From Serratia rubidaea (GTDB taxonomy: Bacteria; Pseudomonadota; Gammaproteobacteria; Enterobacterales; Enterobacteriaceae), in assembly GCA_901472405.1 (NCBI GenBank), contig LR590463.1, forward strand, positions 4,712,001 through 4,776,000: 64,000 nt of DNA, in the 5' to 3' direction. Shown here in pieces: positions 1-10,350 of the stretch. The number at the start of each line of letters is the position of its first letter. The first letter of the stretch is position 1. The notes under the pieces were generated by a model. That model ran no database searches. It saw only the letters and a program-made list of their open reading frames with translations, and had not been told where the DNA came from. A program made the translations under genes and the position numbers.

Positions 1-349
1 CGTGCTTCGCTTCCGCCTCGACGATGTTTTTACAGCCCTGCGCGGTCACCGCCAGCGGCTTTTCACAAAATACCGGCTTGCCGGCGGCAACTGCAGCCAG
101 CACAAATTCCTCGTGGCTAGGCCCCCAGGAGGTCACCAGCACCGCCTGCACGTCTGAAGCATTAATCAGCGCGTGGCCGTCATCATAAACGCGCGCATCC
201 AGACGCAGCTGCTCCACCACGCCCGTCGCGTTGTCGCGGTTGATATCGTTGACGGCGACCACGCGGGCCCCCTGCAACACCTGGCTGCAGCGACGAATAT
301 GATCGCGACCAATCGCACCGGCACCGATAACCCCAATGTTTAATGTCAT
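1..349 (-). CDS. iolG: Inositol 2-dehydrogenase, N-terminal part (cut by window edge)
   Basis: First step of myo-inositol catabolism: NAD-dependent oxidation of myo-inositol to scyllo-inosose. The visible 116 residues start MTLNIGVIGAGAIGRDHIRR, a Rossmann GxGxxG dinucleotide site, and include the EKPLAV motif of the Gfo/Idh/MocA family. The start is preceded by an AGAGGA ribosome site. The gene lies 44 bases downstream of iolD on the same strand, so the two are probably co-transcribed. The C-terminal half is outside the window. Gfo/Idh/MocA enzymes are a broad family; the inositol assignment rests mainly on the iol neighbours. Confidence 0.85.
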   Translation of the reverse strand, partial: MTLNIGVIGAGAIGRDHIRRCSQVLQGARVVAVNDINRDNATGVVEQLRLDARVYDDGHALINASDVQAVLVTSWGPSHEEFVLAAVAAGKPVFCEKPLAVTAQGCKNIVEAEAKH

Positions 350-393
350 TTTCGCTATCCTCTGGATTTAGAACTGGATACAAGCCGTAATCA

Positions 394-2328
394 TCAGTAA
401 TCACGGGCCTTGTCGATGTTTTCCTGCAGCTGCCGGGCAACCGCAACGATCTTGTCGCTGTCCGCCACCTGGGCTCCGCCCACGCGCCACCAGCTGAGAT
501 ATTTGTGCACCATGGTTTTTGGCAGCACCTTGATGTCCAACAGCGTAGAAACCGTCTGCTGGCGCGCATCGGCCAGCGCTTCAATCAGCTGCTGCTCGGT
601 GGTGATGCTGTAGGTTTTGCAGCCGTAAGCTGCCGCCAGCATGGCGAAATTCACCGGCACCAAGCCGCCGTTAAGCTCCCCGTCCTGGCGGAAGCGGAAC
701 TCGGTGGTATAGCTGTCCATGCCGTGTTCCATCTGCAGATTGTTGATGCAGCCATTGGTCATGTTGTCGAACAGCACCACGTTGATTTTGCAGCCTTCCT
801 GAATGGAGGTGACCAGCTCGGAGTGCAGCATCATAAATGCCCCGTCCCCCACCATGACGTACACCTCCCGCTGCGGCTCGGCCAGTTTGACGCCCAGCGC
901 GGCGTTCACTTCATACCCCATACAGGAGTAGCCGTACTCCACGTGGTAGCCGTGTTCACCGCGGTTGCGCCATACCCGCTGCAGGTCCCCCGGCAGGCTG
1001 CCGGCCGCCGCCACGATCACGCTGTCCTGCGGCAGCTGCTGATTCAGCACCCCCAGCACGCGGCTTTGAGTCAGCGAGGAGCCCGTCTGGGCAATAAATT
1101 CGGCAAACACCCGTTCACGATCGAGGTGGTCGTCAATTTCCGGCACGAACTCGGCGCCGGTGTAGGCGACGGCATAAACCCGTTCGGTTTCCTGCTGCTG
1201 CGCCGCCTGCGCCTGCTCAACGGCATCGCCCCAATCTGCGCGGTAATCCTGCTGCGTCGCCAGCTCGTCCAATGCCTGCAGTGCCTCACGCGCATCGGCC
1301 AGCAGCTGCACGCCGTCCAGCTTGCCGGCATCAAACGCGCTGACGTTAATATTCAGGAAATCGACGTCCGGATTCTGGAACAGCCATTTGGAAGAGGTGG
1401 TGAAATCGGTATAACGGGTGCCGACGCCAATCACCAGATCGGCCTGCTTCGCCAACGTATTGGCGGCCAGGCAGCCGGTCTCGCCGATGCCGCCGACGTT
1501 ATAAGGGTGGTCGGAAACCACCGCCCCTTTGCCGGCCTGGGTTTCTGCGAAGGGAATGCGGAAACGCTCGGCGAACTGCTGCAGCGCCTTGCCCGCCTGG
1601 GAATACTTCACCCCGCCGCCGCATACCAGCAGCGGTTTTTTCTTGCCGGTCAGCAGCGCCAGCGCATCGCCGAGCGCCCCGGCCGTCGCCGGCCGGCGTT
1701 CCAGCCGATGCAGACGCTTCTGGAAGAAGTATTCCGGGTAGTCGTAGGCTTCGCCCTGCACATCCTGCGGCAGGCACAGCGTCACCGCGCCGGTTTCCGC
1801 CGGATCGGTCAACACGCGCATGGCGTTGATGCAGGCGCTCATCAGCTGCTCCGGACGCGTGATGCGATCCCAGTACTTGCTGACCGCGCGAAACGCGTCA
1901 TTGGTGCTGATGCTCAAATCGTAGGACTGCTCGATCTGCTGCAGCACCGGATCCGGCTGGCGCGAGGCAAAGACGTCGCCGGGCAGCAGCAGCAGAGGGA
2001 TACGGTTGGCGGTCGCCGTGGCGGCGGCGGTGACCATATTGGCCGCGCCGGGGCCGACGGAAGAGGTGCAGGCGTAAATCTGCTGGCGCAGCTTCTGCTT
2101 GGCAAAGCCGGTCGCCGCGTGGGCCATCCCCTGCTCATTGCGCCCCTGCAGCACGGTTAACTGACCGCGATCCTGCTCCAGCGCCTGCCCGAGGCCCAGC
2201 ACATTGCCATGGCCGAAAATCGCAAAGATGCCCTTCACGAATTTGATTTCGACGCCATCCGCCAGCAAATACTGGTTATCGAGGAACTTGACGAGCGCCT
2301 GCGCCATGGTCAATCTGATCTTACTCAT
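394..2328 (-). CDS. iolD: 3D-(3,5/4)-trihydroxycyclohexane-1,2-dione hydrolase
   Basis: Thiamine-diphosphate enzyme that opens the ring of the diketone made from 2-keto-myo-inositol, giving 5-deoxy-glucuronate. The 644-residue protein has the three-part ThDP fold: an N-terminal pyrimidine-binding domain (IFGHGNV near residue 38, then the GPGAANMVTAAATA stretch), a central domain, and a C-terminal cofactor domain with MVGDGAFMML, the GDG motif that binds ThDP through magnesium. Length is normal for IolD. The start codon follows a strong GGGGGAGAGA ribosome site. It is the first gene of a minus-strand unit leading into iolG, and its promoter must lie in the region shared with iolC. The reading frame is intact. 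Confidence 0.95.
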   Translation of the reverse strand: MSKIRLTMAQALVKFLDNQYLLADGVEIKFVKGIFAIFGHGNVLGLGQALEQDRGQLTVLQGRNEQGMAHAATGFAKQKLRQQIYACTSSVGPGAANMVTAAATATANRIPLLLLPGDVFASRQPDPVLQQIEQSYDLSISTNDAFRAVSKYWDRITRPEQLMSACINAMRVLTDPAETGAVTLCLPQDVQGEAYDYPEYFFQKRLHRLERRPATAGALGDALALLTGKKKPLLVCGGGVKYSQAGKALQQFAERFRIPFAETQAGKGAVVSDHPYNVGGIGETGCLAANTLAKQADLVIGVGTRYTDFTTSSKWLFQNPDVDFLNINVSAFDAGKLDGVQLLADAREALQALDELATQQDYRADWGDAVEQAQAAQQQETERVYAVAYTGAEFVPEIDDHLDRERVFAEFIAQTGSSLTQSRVLGVLNQQLPQDSVIVAAAGSLPGDLQRVWRNRGEHGYHVEYGYSCMGYEVNAALGVKLAEPQREVYVMVGDGAFMMLHSELVTSIQEGCKINVVLFDNMTNGCINNLQMEHGMDSYTTEFRFRQDGELNGGLVPVNFAMLAAAYGCKTYSITTEQQLIEALADARQQTVSTLLDIKVLPKTMVHKYLSWWRVGGAQVADSDKIVAVARQLQENIDKARDY

Positions 2329-2528
2329 TCTCTCCCCCTAATGATGGCCTGATGCCCGGTTAACTTCTCGCCGGCATCACCGCTGAGATTACGGAACGGT
2401 TTTCCTGCCCTGAATTCGCTGATATCTTGGGCCGGGTGCGGACAGATTGCTCAAACCTTCGGCAACCTGAAACATGCAGCGATTATAAACAAATATATTT
2501 TTCATAAAATCACACATCAGAAAAAACA

Positions 2529-2563
2529 TTTCATTTTGCGATAAAGATCGCATTCTAATGAAA
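2529..2563. promoter_or_regulatory. Nested inverted repeat upstream of iolD (candidate operator)
   Basis: Outer arms TTTCATT and AATGAAA are perfect complements and enclose inner arms GCGAT and ATCGC around an AAAG centre. It lies about 200 bases upstream of the iolD start. TTTCA/TGAAA half-sites recur upstream of iolC, iolA and the transporter, which points to a shared regulator; IolR (RpiR family) is the obvious local candidate. Confidence 0.45.
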
Positions 2564-2769
2564 ACCCTATTTCAAAGCCGGTGCAACGCGCGCTTTCCCC
2601 ACAGCGTCAACGCCTGCAGGCGGGTTATCAGCACCGGCGCCAGACGCCGCGCACGGCGATAAAAGACGGACATCAATACGAAACAAATCTGCGCATAAGC
2701 CCGCAGTACCGGCGCCGGACGGCGTCGTAGGCCTGCCCCACCGTCACTGCATGCCCTTTACGGCTGGTA

Positions 2770-2791
2770 AATTTCATTTAATATTGAAATT
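2770..2791. promoter_or_regulatory. Inverted repeat upstream of iolC (candidate operator)
   Basis: Perfect arms AATTTCA and TGAAATT are separated by 8 AT-only bases, about 100 bases upstream of the iolC start. Same half-site family as the dyads upstream of iolD and the MFS gene. Confidence 0.45.
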
Positions 2792-2886
2792 GGAATTTTT
2801 ATTCCCCATACTCGACGCAATGATTCCTGCTAACCTCCGCTTATCGGGTCGCAGTCGGCTTTTGCTTAATACAGAAGGAAAGAGCT

Positions 2887-4827
2887 ATGGTTTCACAACA
2901 AAAACCGCTTGATGTCATCTGTCTCGGCCGCATCGCCGTCGATTTTTACGCGCAGCAAATCGGCGCGCGTCTGGAAGATGCCAGCACATTCGCCAAATAC
3001 CTCGGCGGGTCTTCCGGCAACGTTGCCTACGGCACGGCGATTCAGGGGCTGAAGTCCGGCATGCTGGCCCGCGTCGGCGATGAACATATGGGACGTTTTC
3101 TACGCGAAGAGCTACAGCGCGTAGGGGCGGACACCCGCTGTCTGATCACCGACAAGCAGCGGCTGACCGGGCTGGTGATCCTCGGCATTAAGGATCAGGA
3201 AACCTTTCCGCTGATTTTCTACCGCGATAACTGCGCCGATATGGCGTTAACGCCTGAAGACATTGATGAATCCTATATTGCCTCGTCGCGCGCGCTGGCA
3301 ATCACCGGCACCCACCTGTCCCACCCCAATACGCGCGCCGCCGTGCTGCAGGCGCTGGAATATGCGCAGCGCCACGGGCTGCGTAAAGCGCTGGATATTG
3401 ACTACCGCCCGGTACTGTGGGGGCTGACGTCGCTGGGCGACGGTGAAACGCGCTTTGTCGCATCCGACACGGTCACCCGCGAGCTGCAGGAAGTGTTGCA
3501 CCACTTTGACCTGATCGTCGGCACGGAAGAAGAGTTTCATATTGCCGGCGGCAGCACCGATACGCTGACCGCGCTGGCCAACGTGCGCAAAGTCAGCCAG
3601 GCGACGCTGGTATGCAAACGCGGCGCACAAGGGTGTTCGGTCTTTGAAGGGGCGATTCCGGGCGACTGGCAGGCGGTGAAACTGCACAGCGGCGTGCGGG
3701 TTGAAGTGCTTAACGTGCTCGGCGCCGGCGATGCCTTTATGTCCGGCCTGCTGCGCGGCTATCTGAATGACGAGGGCTGGGATCAGGCATGTCGCTACGC
3801 CAACGCCTGCGGCGCGCTGGTGGTCTCACGCCACGGCTGCGCCCCGGCGATGCCGACCAGGCGCGAACTGGACGATTACCTGGCGCGTGAACAACAGGTG
3901 CCGCGCCCCGATCGCGATGCGCGCCTGAACCACCTGCACCGCGTCACCACGCGCAAGCAGCAGTGGCCGGAGCTGTGCGTCTTCGCCTTTGACCACCGCA
4001 AACAGCTGGCGGATATGGCACGCGAAGCCGGCGTGGATGAAGCGCGCATTCCACAGCTGAAGTCCCTGCTGCTGACCGCCGCCAAAGAGGCGGCGGACGA
4101 GGCCGGCCTGCAGGGCAACAGCGGTATTCTGGCCGACACCACATATGGTCAGGCGGCGCTGAATGAAATCACCGGCCAGGGGTGGTGGATCGGCCGCCCG
4201 ATCGAGCTGCCCAGCTCACGGCCGCTACGCCTGGAGCATGGCAACATCGGCTCTCAGCTGGTCGACTGGCCGCTGGAGCACGTGGTGAAATGCCTGGTGT
4301 TTTATCATCCTCACGACGCCGTCGAACTGCGCAATGAGCAGGATGCGCTGATTAACGACGTTTATCAGGGATGCTGTAAAACCGGCCATGAGCTGCTGCT
4401 GGAAGTGATTTTACCCGAGGACAGCAGCGATAAAGAGGAAAGCTATTATCTGGAAATTATGTCGCATTTCTATCAGTTAGGGATAAAGCCCGACTGGTGG
4501 AAACTGCCGCCGCTGAGCGCAGCGAGCTGGCGCCAGGTCGGCGAACTGATCGATGCCGCCGATCCCGACTGCCGTGGCGTGGTCATTCTGGGTCTCGATG
4601 CGCCGGAAGACGCGCTGAAGGCCGGGTTTGCCGCCGCCGCCGACGAACGCTGGGTGAAAGGATTTGCGGTAGGCCGCACCATTTTCGGCCAGCCGTCGCG
4701 GCTCTGGCTGCGGGGTGAGCTAGATGATTCTTCTTTAATTTCTCAAGTTAAACAGAAATATCTTACGCTCATCGGTTTCTGGCGGTTATATCGCCCGCAA
4801 CATGATGGCGTAACCCGCCGTCCTTAA
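2887..4827 (+). CDS. iolC: 5-dehydro-2-deoxygluconokinase fused to DUF2090 domain
   Basis: Two-domain protein of 646 residues. Residues 1 to about 330 are a PfkB-type sugar kinase with the GGSSGNVAYGTA substrate motif and the catalytic NVLGAGDAFMSG motif near residue 280; it phosphorylates 5-keto-2-deoxygluconate. Residues from about 345 form a DUF2090 domain (CVFAFDHRKQL), a TIM-barrel related to class I aldolases and often fused to IolC in gammaproteobacteria. The fusion may supply the next step, cleavage of the phosphorylated product to dihydroxyacetone phosphate and malonate semialdehyde, since no separate iolJ is seen here; that is inference. The start follows AAGGAAAGAG. A terminator follows the gene. 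Confidence 0.93.
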   Translation: MVSQQKPLDVICLGRIAVDFYAQQIGARLEDASTFAKYLGGSSGNVAYGTAIQGLKSGMLARVGDEHMGRFLREELQRVGADTRCLITDKQRLTGLVILGIKDQETFPLIFYRDNCADMALTPEDIDESYIASSRALAITGTHLSHPNTRAAVLQALEYAQRHGLRKALDIDYRPVLWGLTSLGDGETRFVASDTVTRELQEVLHHFDLIVGTEEEFHIAGGSTDTLTALANVRKVSQATLVCKRGAQGCSVFEGAIPGDWQAVKLHSGVRVEVLNVLGAGDAFMSGLLRGYLNDEGWDQACRYANACGALVVSRHGCAPAMPTRRELDDYLAREQQVPRPDRDARLNHLHRVTTRKQQWPELCVFAFDHRKQLADMAREAGVDEARIPQLKSLLLTAAKEAADEAGLQGNSGILADTTYGQAALNEITGQGWWIGRPIELPSSRPLRLEHGNIGSQLVDWPLEHVVKCLVFYHPHDAVELRNEQDALINDVYQGCCKTGHELLLEVILPEDSSDKEESYYLEIMSHFYQLGIKPDWWKLPPLSAASWRQVGELIDAADPDCRGVVILGLDAPEDALKAGFAAAADERWVKGFAVGRTIFGQPSRLWLRGELDDSSLISQVKQKYLTLIGFWRLYRPQHDGVTRRP

Positions 4828-4841
4828 AACAATATCCTCCC

Positions 4842-4880
4842 GCCCCTTAAAGCATGTTTACGACTTTAGGGGGCTTTTTT
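4842..4880 (+). terminator. Terminator after iolC
   Basis: Arms CCCCTTAAAG and CTTTAGGGG(G) form a stem with one mismatch, followed by C and six T. It separates iolC from iolR. Confidence 0.8.
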
Positions 4881-5026
4881 GCCCATTTTCTGTGAACTAA
4901 CGCAGCCTGCGTTGAAATAAATCGCTTTTTGATGAAATGAAACTTCCGCTCCGTCTGTTAGAATGACGAATAAATACTCCAGGCGCAGGCCTTTTAGCGC
5001 TTTAGCCAATACTGTGAGCCGAATGG

Positions 5027-5863
5027 ATGAATAACCCAACTCAACTTTCGCTATTACAAGACGAAATCCGCCACCGTTATGAAACGCTCAGCAAACGTCT
5101 GAAGCAGGTCGCGCGTTATATTCTGGATAACAGCAACAGCATTGCGTTCGACACCGTGGCCTCCATCGCCGCACAGGCCAGCGTACCGCCATCAACCCTG
5201 ATCCGCTTTGCCAACGCCTTCGGCTTCAGCGGCTTCAATGAGATGAAACAGGTCTTTCGTCAGCACCTGATGGAAGAGACGGTTAACTATACCGAGCGCG
5301 CCCGGCTGTTCCGTCAGACTTCGACGGATGACAACGCCGCACCGGAGAACCCGGCCGAAATTCTCAATGTCTTCACCATGGTGAATGCACAGGCGCTGCA
5401 GCAGCTGCCGGCGCAAATCGACGCCGCACAGCTGGAGAAAGCGGTAGAACTGCTGAAGAACGCAGAGAATATCTACGTGATTGGCCTGCGCCGTTCGTTC
5501 AGCGTCGCCTCCTATCTGACCTACGCCCTGCGCCATCTGGAGCGTCGCGCTTTCCTGATTGACGGCCTGGGCGGCATGTTTACCGAACAGCTGGGCATGG
5601 TGAAGCCAAAAGACGTGGTGATCGCCATTAGCTATTCGCCTTACGCCAGAGAAGCGTTGGAACTGGTGGAACTGGGCGCCAAACAGGGCGCGCAGCAAAT
5701 CGCCATTACCGACAGCCAGGTAAGCCCGTTGGCGGCCTTTAGCGACGTGTGTTTCGTGGTCAGAGAAGCGCAGGTGGACGGGTTCCGTTCGCAGGTGGCT
5801 TCCATGTGCCTGGCGCAGACGCTGGCCGTTTCACTGGCGCTGAATAACGCTAAAGACGCATAG
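5027..5863 (+). CDS. iolR: MurR/RpiR-family regulator of inositol genes
   Basis: Transcription regulator of 278 residues with an N-terminal RpiR helix-turn-helix (about 1-80; the core TVASIAAQASVPPSTLIRFA is the recognition region) and a C-terminal SIS sugar-phosphate sensing domain from about 125 (YVIGLRRSFSVA, VIAISYSPYAREAL). In other enterobacteria the iol-linked RpiR protein represses iol genes until an inositol intermediate binds. Its position amid iolC, iolB and iolA supports the same role here. TTTCA/TGAAA dyads upstream of the neighbouring transcription units are candidate binding sites. No strong ribosome site precedes the ATG. Confidence 0.88.
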   Translation: MNNPTQLSLLQDEIRHRYETLSKRLKQVARYILDNSNSIAFDTVASIAAQASVPPSTLIRFANAFGFSGFNEMKQVFRQHLMEETVNYTERARLFRQTSTDDNAAPENPAEILNVFTMVNAQALQQLPAQIDAAQLEKAVELLKNAENIYVIGLRRSFSVASYLTYALRHLERRAFLIDGLGGMFTEQLGMVKPKDVVIAISYSPYAREALELVELGAKQGAQQIAITDSQVSPLAAFSDVCFVVREAQVDGFRSQVASMCLAQTLAVSLALNNAKDA

Positions 5864-5868
5864 CATAA

Positions 5869-5891
5869 AGGGCGAACACCTGGTTCGCCCT
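5869..5891. terminator. Hairpin between convergent iolR and iolB
   Basis: Perfect 9-base arms AGGGCGAAC and GTTCGCCCT with a 5-base loop lie between the two convergent genes. T content after the stem is modest on both strands (CTCCTT, and TTTATG on minus), so it probably works as a weak bidirectional terminator. Confidence 0.6.
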
Positions 5892-5922
5892 CCTTCGTCG
5901 TCGTCACTCCGTGGCGACGCTG

Positions 5923-6741
5923 CTATTTCTGCGGGTAATCATCCCCGTTAATCCAGGCGTGATCTTTTTCCCAGGTAAACTTCCACAGGCGCGTCGGCCC
6001 GGCCATCACGTTAAGATAGTAGTTATCGTAGCCGGCCAGGGTGGCGACCGGATGATAGCCGCGCGGCACCTTGACTACGTCGCGGTTGTACACCGGCATA
6101 CACTCATCCAACGAGCGGTCATCCGTGTACACGCGCTGCATGCAGAACCCCTGCTCCGGCTGAATACGGTGGTAGTAGGTCTCTTCCAGATAGGTTTCAT
6201 CCGCAGAGTCTTCCCGATCGTGCTTATGGCTGGGGTAGGAGCTGGTATTCCCCTCGTCGGTGTAAACCTCCACCACCAACAGGCTGTCCGCCGGCTTATC
6301 ATCCGGCAAAATATTGTGCACCAAGCGCTGGTTGCGGCCCTTGCCGCGGCGCTCAACACCAACGTCCGCCGGTGTAATCAGCCGCGAAGGCAGGTGACCA
6401 CTTCCCGGCGCACTGCATACCGCCAGCTCCAGATCGCTTTCGGCACGCACGATAACCTGGTCATGATGCGGCACATAAACCGCATAGGGCGGCGTCCGTT
6501 CAAACGGACTCATACGTTTGCCGATATGGGGATATTCGGCGTGCTGCGTCGCGACGGAGGCAATGCCGGCCACCAATACCAGGCACAGCTCTTTATCGTC
6601 GCTGCTCAGCGTCAGCGTTTTCCCCGCTTCAAGGCGATAAACGTCAAAACCGACAAAACGCCAGTCGGCGTTTTCCGGCGTAACATGCTGAATACGCCCC
6701 TGGCTATCGGGTTGCTGGCATTTCGCAAGCAATGAAGACAT
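5923..6741 (-). CDS. iolB: 5-deoxy-glucuronate isomerase
   Basis: Isomerises 5-deoxy-glucuronate to 5-keto-2-deoxygluconate, the substrate of IolC. The 272-residue bicupin is the usual size; it carries the metal-site stretch SYPSHKHDRED near residue 160 and the conserved RVYTDDRSLDE block. The frame is intact. It lies downstream of iolA on the same strand, with 107 bases between them that hold a hairpin, so the two are probably one unit. Confidence 0.94.
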   Translation of the reverse strand: MSSLLAKCQQPDSQGRIQHVTPENADWRFVGFDVYRLEAGKTLTLSSDDKELCLVLVAGIASVATQHAEYPHIGKRMSPFERTPPYAVYVPHHDQVIVRAESDLELAVCSAPGSGHLPSRLITPADVGVERRGKGRNQRLVHNILPDDKPADSLLVVEVYTDEGNTSSYPSHKHDREDSADETYLEETYYHRIQPEQGFCMQRVYTDDRSLDECMPVYNRDVVKVPRGYHPVATLAGYDNYYLNVMAGPTRLWKFTWEKDHAWINGDDYPQK

Positions 6742-6763
6742 GAACTCCTCCCGTTGTCGTCAA

Positions 6764-6790
6764 GCCATACCCGCCGGCGGCGCGTATGGC
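6764..6790 (-). other. Hairpin in the iolA-iolB gap
   Basis: Perfect arms GCCATAC and GTATGGC enclose the palindrome CCGCCGGCGG. There is no T-run, so transcript processing or mRNA stability is a more likely role than termination. Confidence 0.4.
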
Positions 6791-6848
6791 CGTTGTTATC
6801 GCAACGGGGGTAGCCTTACCTGTCCCGGCCGCCCCCGCGCATGGTTGC

Positions 6849-8354
<1,506 letters not shown>

Positions 8355-8469
8355 GTTCCACCCTCTTTTCAACATGCCGCGATGACCAGGAGAGCCCTCA
8401 GATAGCGCGGTGCCTTACGGCACCTGCAGACAGGCTTAACCCTGGCCGAATGAAGTAAACCTTATTCCA

Positions 8470-8487
8470 TTGAAAAAAAAGTTTCAA
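8470..8487. promoter_or_regulatory. Inverted repeat upstream of iolA (candidate operator)
   Basis: Perfect arms TTGAAA and TTTCAA flank 6 bases. It lies about 120 bases upstream of the iolA start. The half-site matches the other iol dyads but here the arms face the opposite way. Confidence 0.35.
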
Positions 8488-8724
8488 ATAAAACGTTTTG
8501 GAAATTTTATTTTTGGCGTAGCCGATCGCAATTTTTAAGGTAACGTTACATCGCCATGTCCAACAAACAGGAAAACGTCCCTTCCCGCCAAATGGCGTAA
8601 AAACCCTTAACAGCACCCGCTAACGCCTGCCGGCGCGGCTGGTTTTCTTGCTTCGCAGCTCGCAAGAAACGGGTATGGCACTTTTCTTTTCCAGTGATTT
8701 TTTTGAACTGCGTCTAAAAATCAA

Positions 8725-8752
8725 TATTTCATTATTCCGTAATTATGAAATA
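8725..8752. promoter_or_regulatory. Inverted repeat upstream of the inositol transporter (candidate operator)
   Basis: Perfect 8-base arms TATTTCAT and ATGAAATA are separated by 12 bases, about 130 bases upstream of the MFS start. Same half-site family as the iolC dyad. Confidence 0.45.
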
Positions 8753-8883
8753 AATGTTCTTCTCAATCGCTGAATTACCCGAATAAACACGCCTTGATGA
8801 CAGGCACGGTTCACACCTTCCGCCCGCCTTCCCCTGACGACGCGCATTGCGGACGGAAACATGGATAAAAATCGGAGCAACAT

Positions 8884-10325
8884 ATGTCACATCAGCGAAA
8901 ACATAATACAGGGTACGTACTGCGGATATGCGGCATCGCGGCGCTCGGCGGTATTTTGTTCGGCTACGATACCGCCGTAATCTCCGGCGCCATCGAAGCA
9001 TTGAAAGCCTATTTCCACCTCACCCCGGCGGAAACCGGCTGGGCGGTGTCCAACGTGGTGCTCGGCTGCGTGCTGGGCGCATTCGGCGCCGGGCCGCTGG
9101 CCGGCCGCTACGGACGCAAAAAAGCGCTGGTGCTGGCGGCGCTGCTGTTCACCATTTCCGCCGTGGGCGCCGCGCTGGCGACCACCTTCACCTGGTTCAT
9201 CATCTACCGCATGATCGGCGGGCTGGCGGTGGGCATCGCCGCCACCGTCTCTCGATGTATATGTCGGAGGTGTCTCCCAAGGACATGCGCGGCCGCGCGC
9301 TGAGCATGCAGCAGTTCGCCATCGTGTTCGGCCAGATCCTGATCTTTTACGTCAACTTTAAAATCGCCAGCTACGCCTCGGAAGCCTGGCTGACCGAGAT
9401 GGGCTGGCGCTGGATGATCGGCTCGGAAGTAGTGCCCTGCATTCTGTTTTGCATTCTGGTGTTTATTATCCCTGAGTCACCGCGCTGGAACGTGATGGTG
9501 GGCCAGGAAGACAAGGCGCTGGCGATGCTGACCCGCGTCTCCAACGAGGCCCACGCGCGCAACGTCCTGAAAGAAATTAAAGCGTCCCTGCAGGAAGACC
9601 TGCAACAGGCCAAGCAAAAGCTCAATTTCCACGACAAGCGCGTGCGTTTCATTCTGTTCGTCGGCTGCATGATCGCCATGCTGCAGCAGGTCACTGGCGT
9701 CAACGTGATGATGTACTACGCCCCCGTGGTGCTGAAAACCGTCACCAGCAACGCGCAGGAAGCCCTGTTCCAGACCATCTGGATCGGCGTGCTGCAGCTG
9801 GTCGGCTCGGTGATCGGGGCCATGCTGATGGACCGCATCGGCCGCCTGCCGCTGATGCGCTTCGGCACCCTCGGCGCCATTATCGGCCTGTTGATCACCT
9901 CCTACGCGCTCTATAGCGAAACCACCGGCTACTTCGCCCTGTTCGGCATGCTGTTCTTTATGCTGTTTTACGCGCTCTCCTGGGGCGTCGGCTGCTGGGT
10001 GCTGATCTCCGAAATCTTCCCCAACCGGATGCGTTCGGAAGGTATGAGCATCGCCGTCGGCTGTATGTGGGTCGCCAACTTCGCCGTCTCGCAAACCTTC
10101 CCGATGATCAATGACAACCCTTACCTGTTCTCCACCTTCCACGGCGCCTTCCCGATGTGGGTGTTCGCCGCCTGCTGCGTGTTCAGCTACTGGTTTATCT
10201 GCCGCTTCGTGCCGGAGACCAAAGGCGTATCGCTGGAAAAAATGGAACAGGTGGTGATGGCCAAGCGCTACCGCCAGCCTGTCGCTACGGCCAAATCCTT
10301 ATCGTTACCCAATGAAAAACCCTAA
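8884..10325 (+). CDS. Sugar-porter MFS transporter, probable myo-inositol importer (one frameshift)
   Basis: Twelve-helix proton symporter of the sugar porter family (IolT/XylE type), about 480 residues after correction. Family marks visible are LFGYDTAVISGA in helix 1, GRYGRKKAL in the 2-3 loop, PESPRWN after helix 6, DRIGRLPLM in the 8-9 loop, and PETKGVSLE at the C-terminus. The frame breaks near 9253: the sequence reads TCTCGATG where a second C restores GIAATVSPMYMSEVSPKDMR. One added base makes the length a multiple of three. The start follows GGAGC. Its place between iolA and an isomerase gene makes inositol the likely substrate; this is inference. Confidence 0.85.
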
Positions 10326-10350
10326 CCTTTATTTGTGGGAGTCCGACACC

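Larger units (their letters stand above)
2329..2886. promoter_or_regulatory. iolD/iolC divergent control region
   Basis: This 558-base gap separates the divergent iolD and iolC genes and has no convincing ORF. Two AT-rich blocks (about 2485-2575 and 2765-2805) each carry an inverted repeat, listed separately, separated by a GC-rich stretch. A third short dyad, GGAAT-4-ATTCC, lies at 2792-2805. The layout suggests separate promoters for the two genes under a common regulator, probably IolR encoded just downstream. The assignment is inference from position and symmetry. Confidence 0.6.
8355..8883. promoter_or_regulatory. iolA / transporter divergent control region
   Basis: This 529-base gap has no credible gene. 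Besides the two TTTCA/TGAAA dyads listed separately it holds the palindromes AAAACGTTTT (8490-8499) and GTAACGTTAC (8540-8549), and an 8-base hairpin TTTCTTGC/GCAAGAAA (8644-8669). It must contain the promoters for iolAB (minus) and for the transporter (plus). Confidence 0.55.

Noticed and set aside
505..2160. Long plus-strand frame opposite iolD
   Set aside because: It mirrors a conserved, intact iolD; long antisense frames are expected in GC-rich Serratia genes and this one has no domain or ribosome site.
8398..8616. A 72-codon minus-strand frame upstream of iolA
   Set aside because: It covers the operator-like dyads and has no protein similarity I can see.
9240..9320. Programmed frameshift in the transporter gene
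   Set aside because: There is no slippery heptamer or stimulating structure at the site, and one added C restores the family motif exactly.
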